Source: UBA5359 sp028699365 [NCBI: bacterium]
GTDB taxonomy: Bacteria; UBP13; UBA5359
Assembly (NCBI GenBank): GCA_028699365.1
Contig: JAQVUQ010000172.1
Span: forward strand, 1-6,170
Direction: 5' to 3'
DNA: 6,170 nucleotides
The notes beneath the pieces were generated by a model that saw nothing but the letters and a program-made list of their open reading frames with translations, did not search any database and was not told the DNA's origin. A program made the position numbers and the translations under genes. Positions 5,327-6,170 of the stretch are shown here, piece by piece. Each line of letters begins with the position of its first letter. Position 1 is the stretch's first letter.

Positions 5327-6170
5327 TCAGGTGTGATACCTGGCGTTTATCTTAACGTAGTCATAGGTGAGATCGCAGGTCCAGACGACAGCCGACGCCT
5401 CGCCCATCCCCAGATCGATACCCAGCTTTATCTCCTCGCGGGCCAACTCTGCGGACACCGCTTCTTCATCGAAATCCACGTAAACGCCGCCTTTGGCCAG
5501 CGTTATTCCGCCGATGTCTATGCTGATCCGTCCCGGATCCACAACGGGCCCGGCGTAGCCGACGGCACAGATGATCCGTCCCCAGTTGGGATCACGGCCG
5601 AATATGGCTGTCTTGACCAGATTGGACGAGGCTACGGCAAAGGCAATCTTTTTGGCGTCATCATAATCGGCGGCACCGTCGACCCGTACTTCCACCAGGT
5701 GCGATGCGCCCTCTCCGTCACGGGCTATCTCGGTAGCCAGATAGGTGCAGACCTGGTTGAGAGCCGCTGCAAAGGCCTCATATTCTTCGCCGCCGGAAGT
5801 GACCACCACGCCTGAGCAGCCGTTAGCCATACAGATGACCGTATCGCTGGTGCTGGTGTCCCCATCCACCGTGATCATGTTGAAAGAGCGATCTACGGCA
5901 GCCGTCAGCGTCTCCTGCAGCAGCCCGGCCTCCAATCCCGCATCTGTAGTAATAAAGGCAAACATGGTGGCCATATTGGGATGGATCATTCCCGAGCCCT
6001 TGGCAATCCCCCCGACCCGGAAGCTCCTGCCGCCGACGGTAACGTTGACGGCGATCTCCTTGGCCCGGGTATCGGTGGTCATGATTGCCTCGGCAGCACT
6101 GTTGCCGCCGTCAGGGCTGAGAGCTTTCAGCGCCTTTTTAATGCCGCTGCGCACCTTGTCCATCGGCAGG
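5327..6170 (-). CDS. argJ: Bifunctional-family glutamate N-acetyltransferase ArgJ, C-terminal part (5' end outside the window)
   Basis: Ornithine acetyltransferase family enzyme: it transfers acetyl from N-acetylornithine to glutamate, releasing ornithine and regenerating N-acetylglutamate, which makes the pathway cyclic. Some members also use acetyl-CoA; this cannot be read from sequence. About 280 residues are visible; full proteins have about 390-410. Reading in from the window edge the first residues are LPMDKV, a conserved internal segment, so the methionine at 6163-6161 is not the start. Seen: [13 protein letters not shown], containing the self-cleavage site between Ala and Thr, where the Thr codon at 5968-5966 becomes the nucleophile and first residue of the beta chain; [21 protein letters not shown]; and the C-terminal end VKINARYHT. 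All key motifs present here are intact. argJ is followed by a 100-nt repeat-bearing spacer before argB. Confidence 0.96.
   Translation of the reverse strand, partial: LPMDKVRSGIKKALKALSPDGGNSAAEAIMTTDTRAKEIAVNVTVGGRSFRVGGIAKGSGMIHPNMATMFAFITTDAGLEAGLLQETLTAAVDRSFNMITVDGDTSTSDTVICMANGCSGVVVTSGGEEYEAFAAALNQVCTYLATEIARDGEGASHLVEVRVDGAADYDDAKKIAFAVASSNLVKTAIFGRDPNWGRIICAVGYAGPVVDPGRISIDIGGITLAKGGVYVDFDEEAVSAELAREEIKLGIDLGMGEASAVVWTCDLTYDYVKINARYHT

Noticed and set aside
5333-5815. Plus-strand open frame of about 160 codons opposite argJ
   Set aside because: It is antisense to conserved ArgJ sequence, with no recognisable domain; a shadow of the real gene.
6161-6163. ATG at 6163 as the argJ start
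   Set aside because: The frame stays open to the window edge, and the residues just upstream (Leu-Pro) complete a conserved internal ArgJ segment; the real start is outside the window.

Overview
The window is a compact arginine-biosynthesis cluster, all on the minus strand. Read in the direction of transcription (from high to low coordinates) the order is argJ (5' end outside the window) - argB - argD - argF - argR - argG - argH (3' end outside the window). Every gene was identified from conserved family motifs in its translation. No gene of unknown function, RNA gene, mobile element or CRISPR array was seen.

How the genes work together: ArgJ makes or recycles N-acetylglutamate by moving the acetyl group from N-acetylornithine to glutamate. 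ArgB phosphorylates N-acetylglutamate. ArgC, not in the window and perhaps just upstream of argJ, would reduce the product. ArgD transaminates the semialdehyde to N-acetylornithine. ArgF turns ornithine into citrulline, ArgG makes argininosuccinate and ArgH releases arginine. ArgR, the arginine-responsive regulator, is encoded inside the cluster. Both possible arginine feedback points are present: a repressor, and an ArgB with the N-terminal helix and C-terminal motif of arginine-inhibited kinases.

Layout: argB to argG is very tight. argB and argD probably overlap, argD and argF are 10 nt apart, argF and argR share one base (TGATG), and argR and argG are 1 nt apart. This block is bounded by two larger non-coding spacers: 100 nt between argJ and argB (5227-5326) and 146 nt between argG and argH (414-559). 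Both spacers hold short arrays of a 7-bp repeat (CTTCAGT/CTTCAGA on the plus strand) in the same orientation and share an identical 15-mer. The first also has an 11-bp inverted repeat with a 41-nt loop. The second has a perfect 14-bp hairpin directly after the argG stop. These spacers are the only part of the window that ordinary arginine genes do not explain.

Organism: a bacterium of moderate GC (mid-50s percent by eye). The gene order (C)JBDFRGH is the classical one of Actinomycetota such as Mycobacterium, but this GC is low for typical members. A deep-branching or anaerobic actinomycete, or a Chloroflexota member, would fit; the sequence alone does not let me decide. I see no obvious change of base composition between genes and no sign of recent gene transfer.
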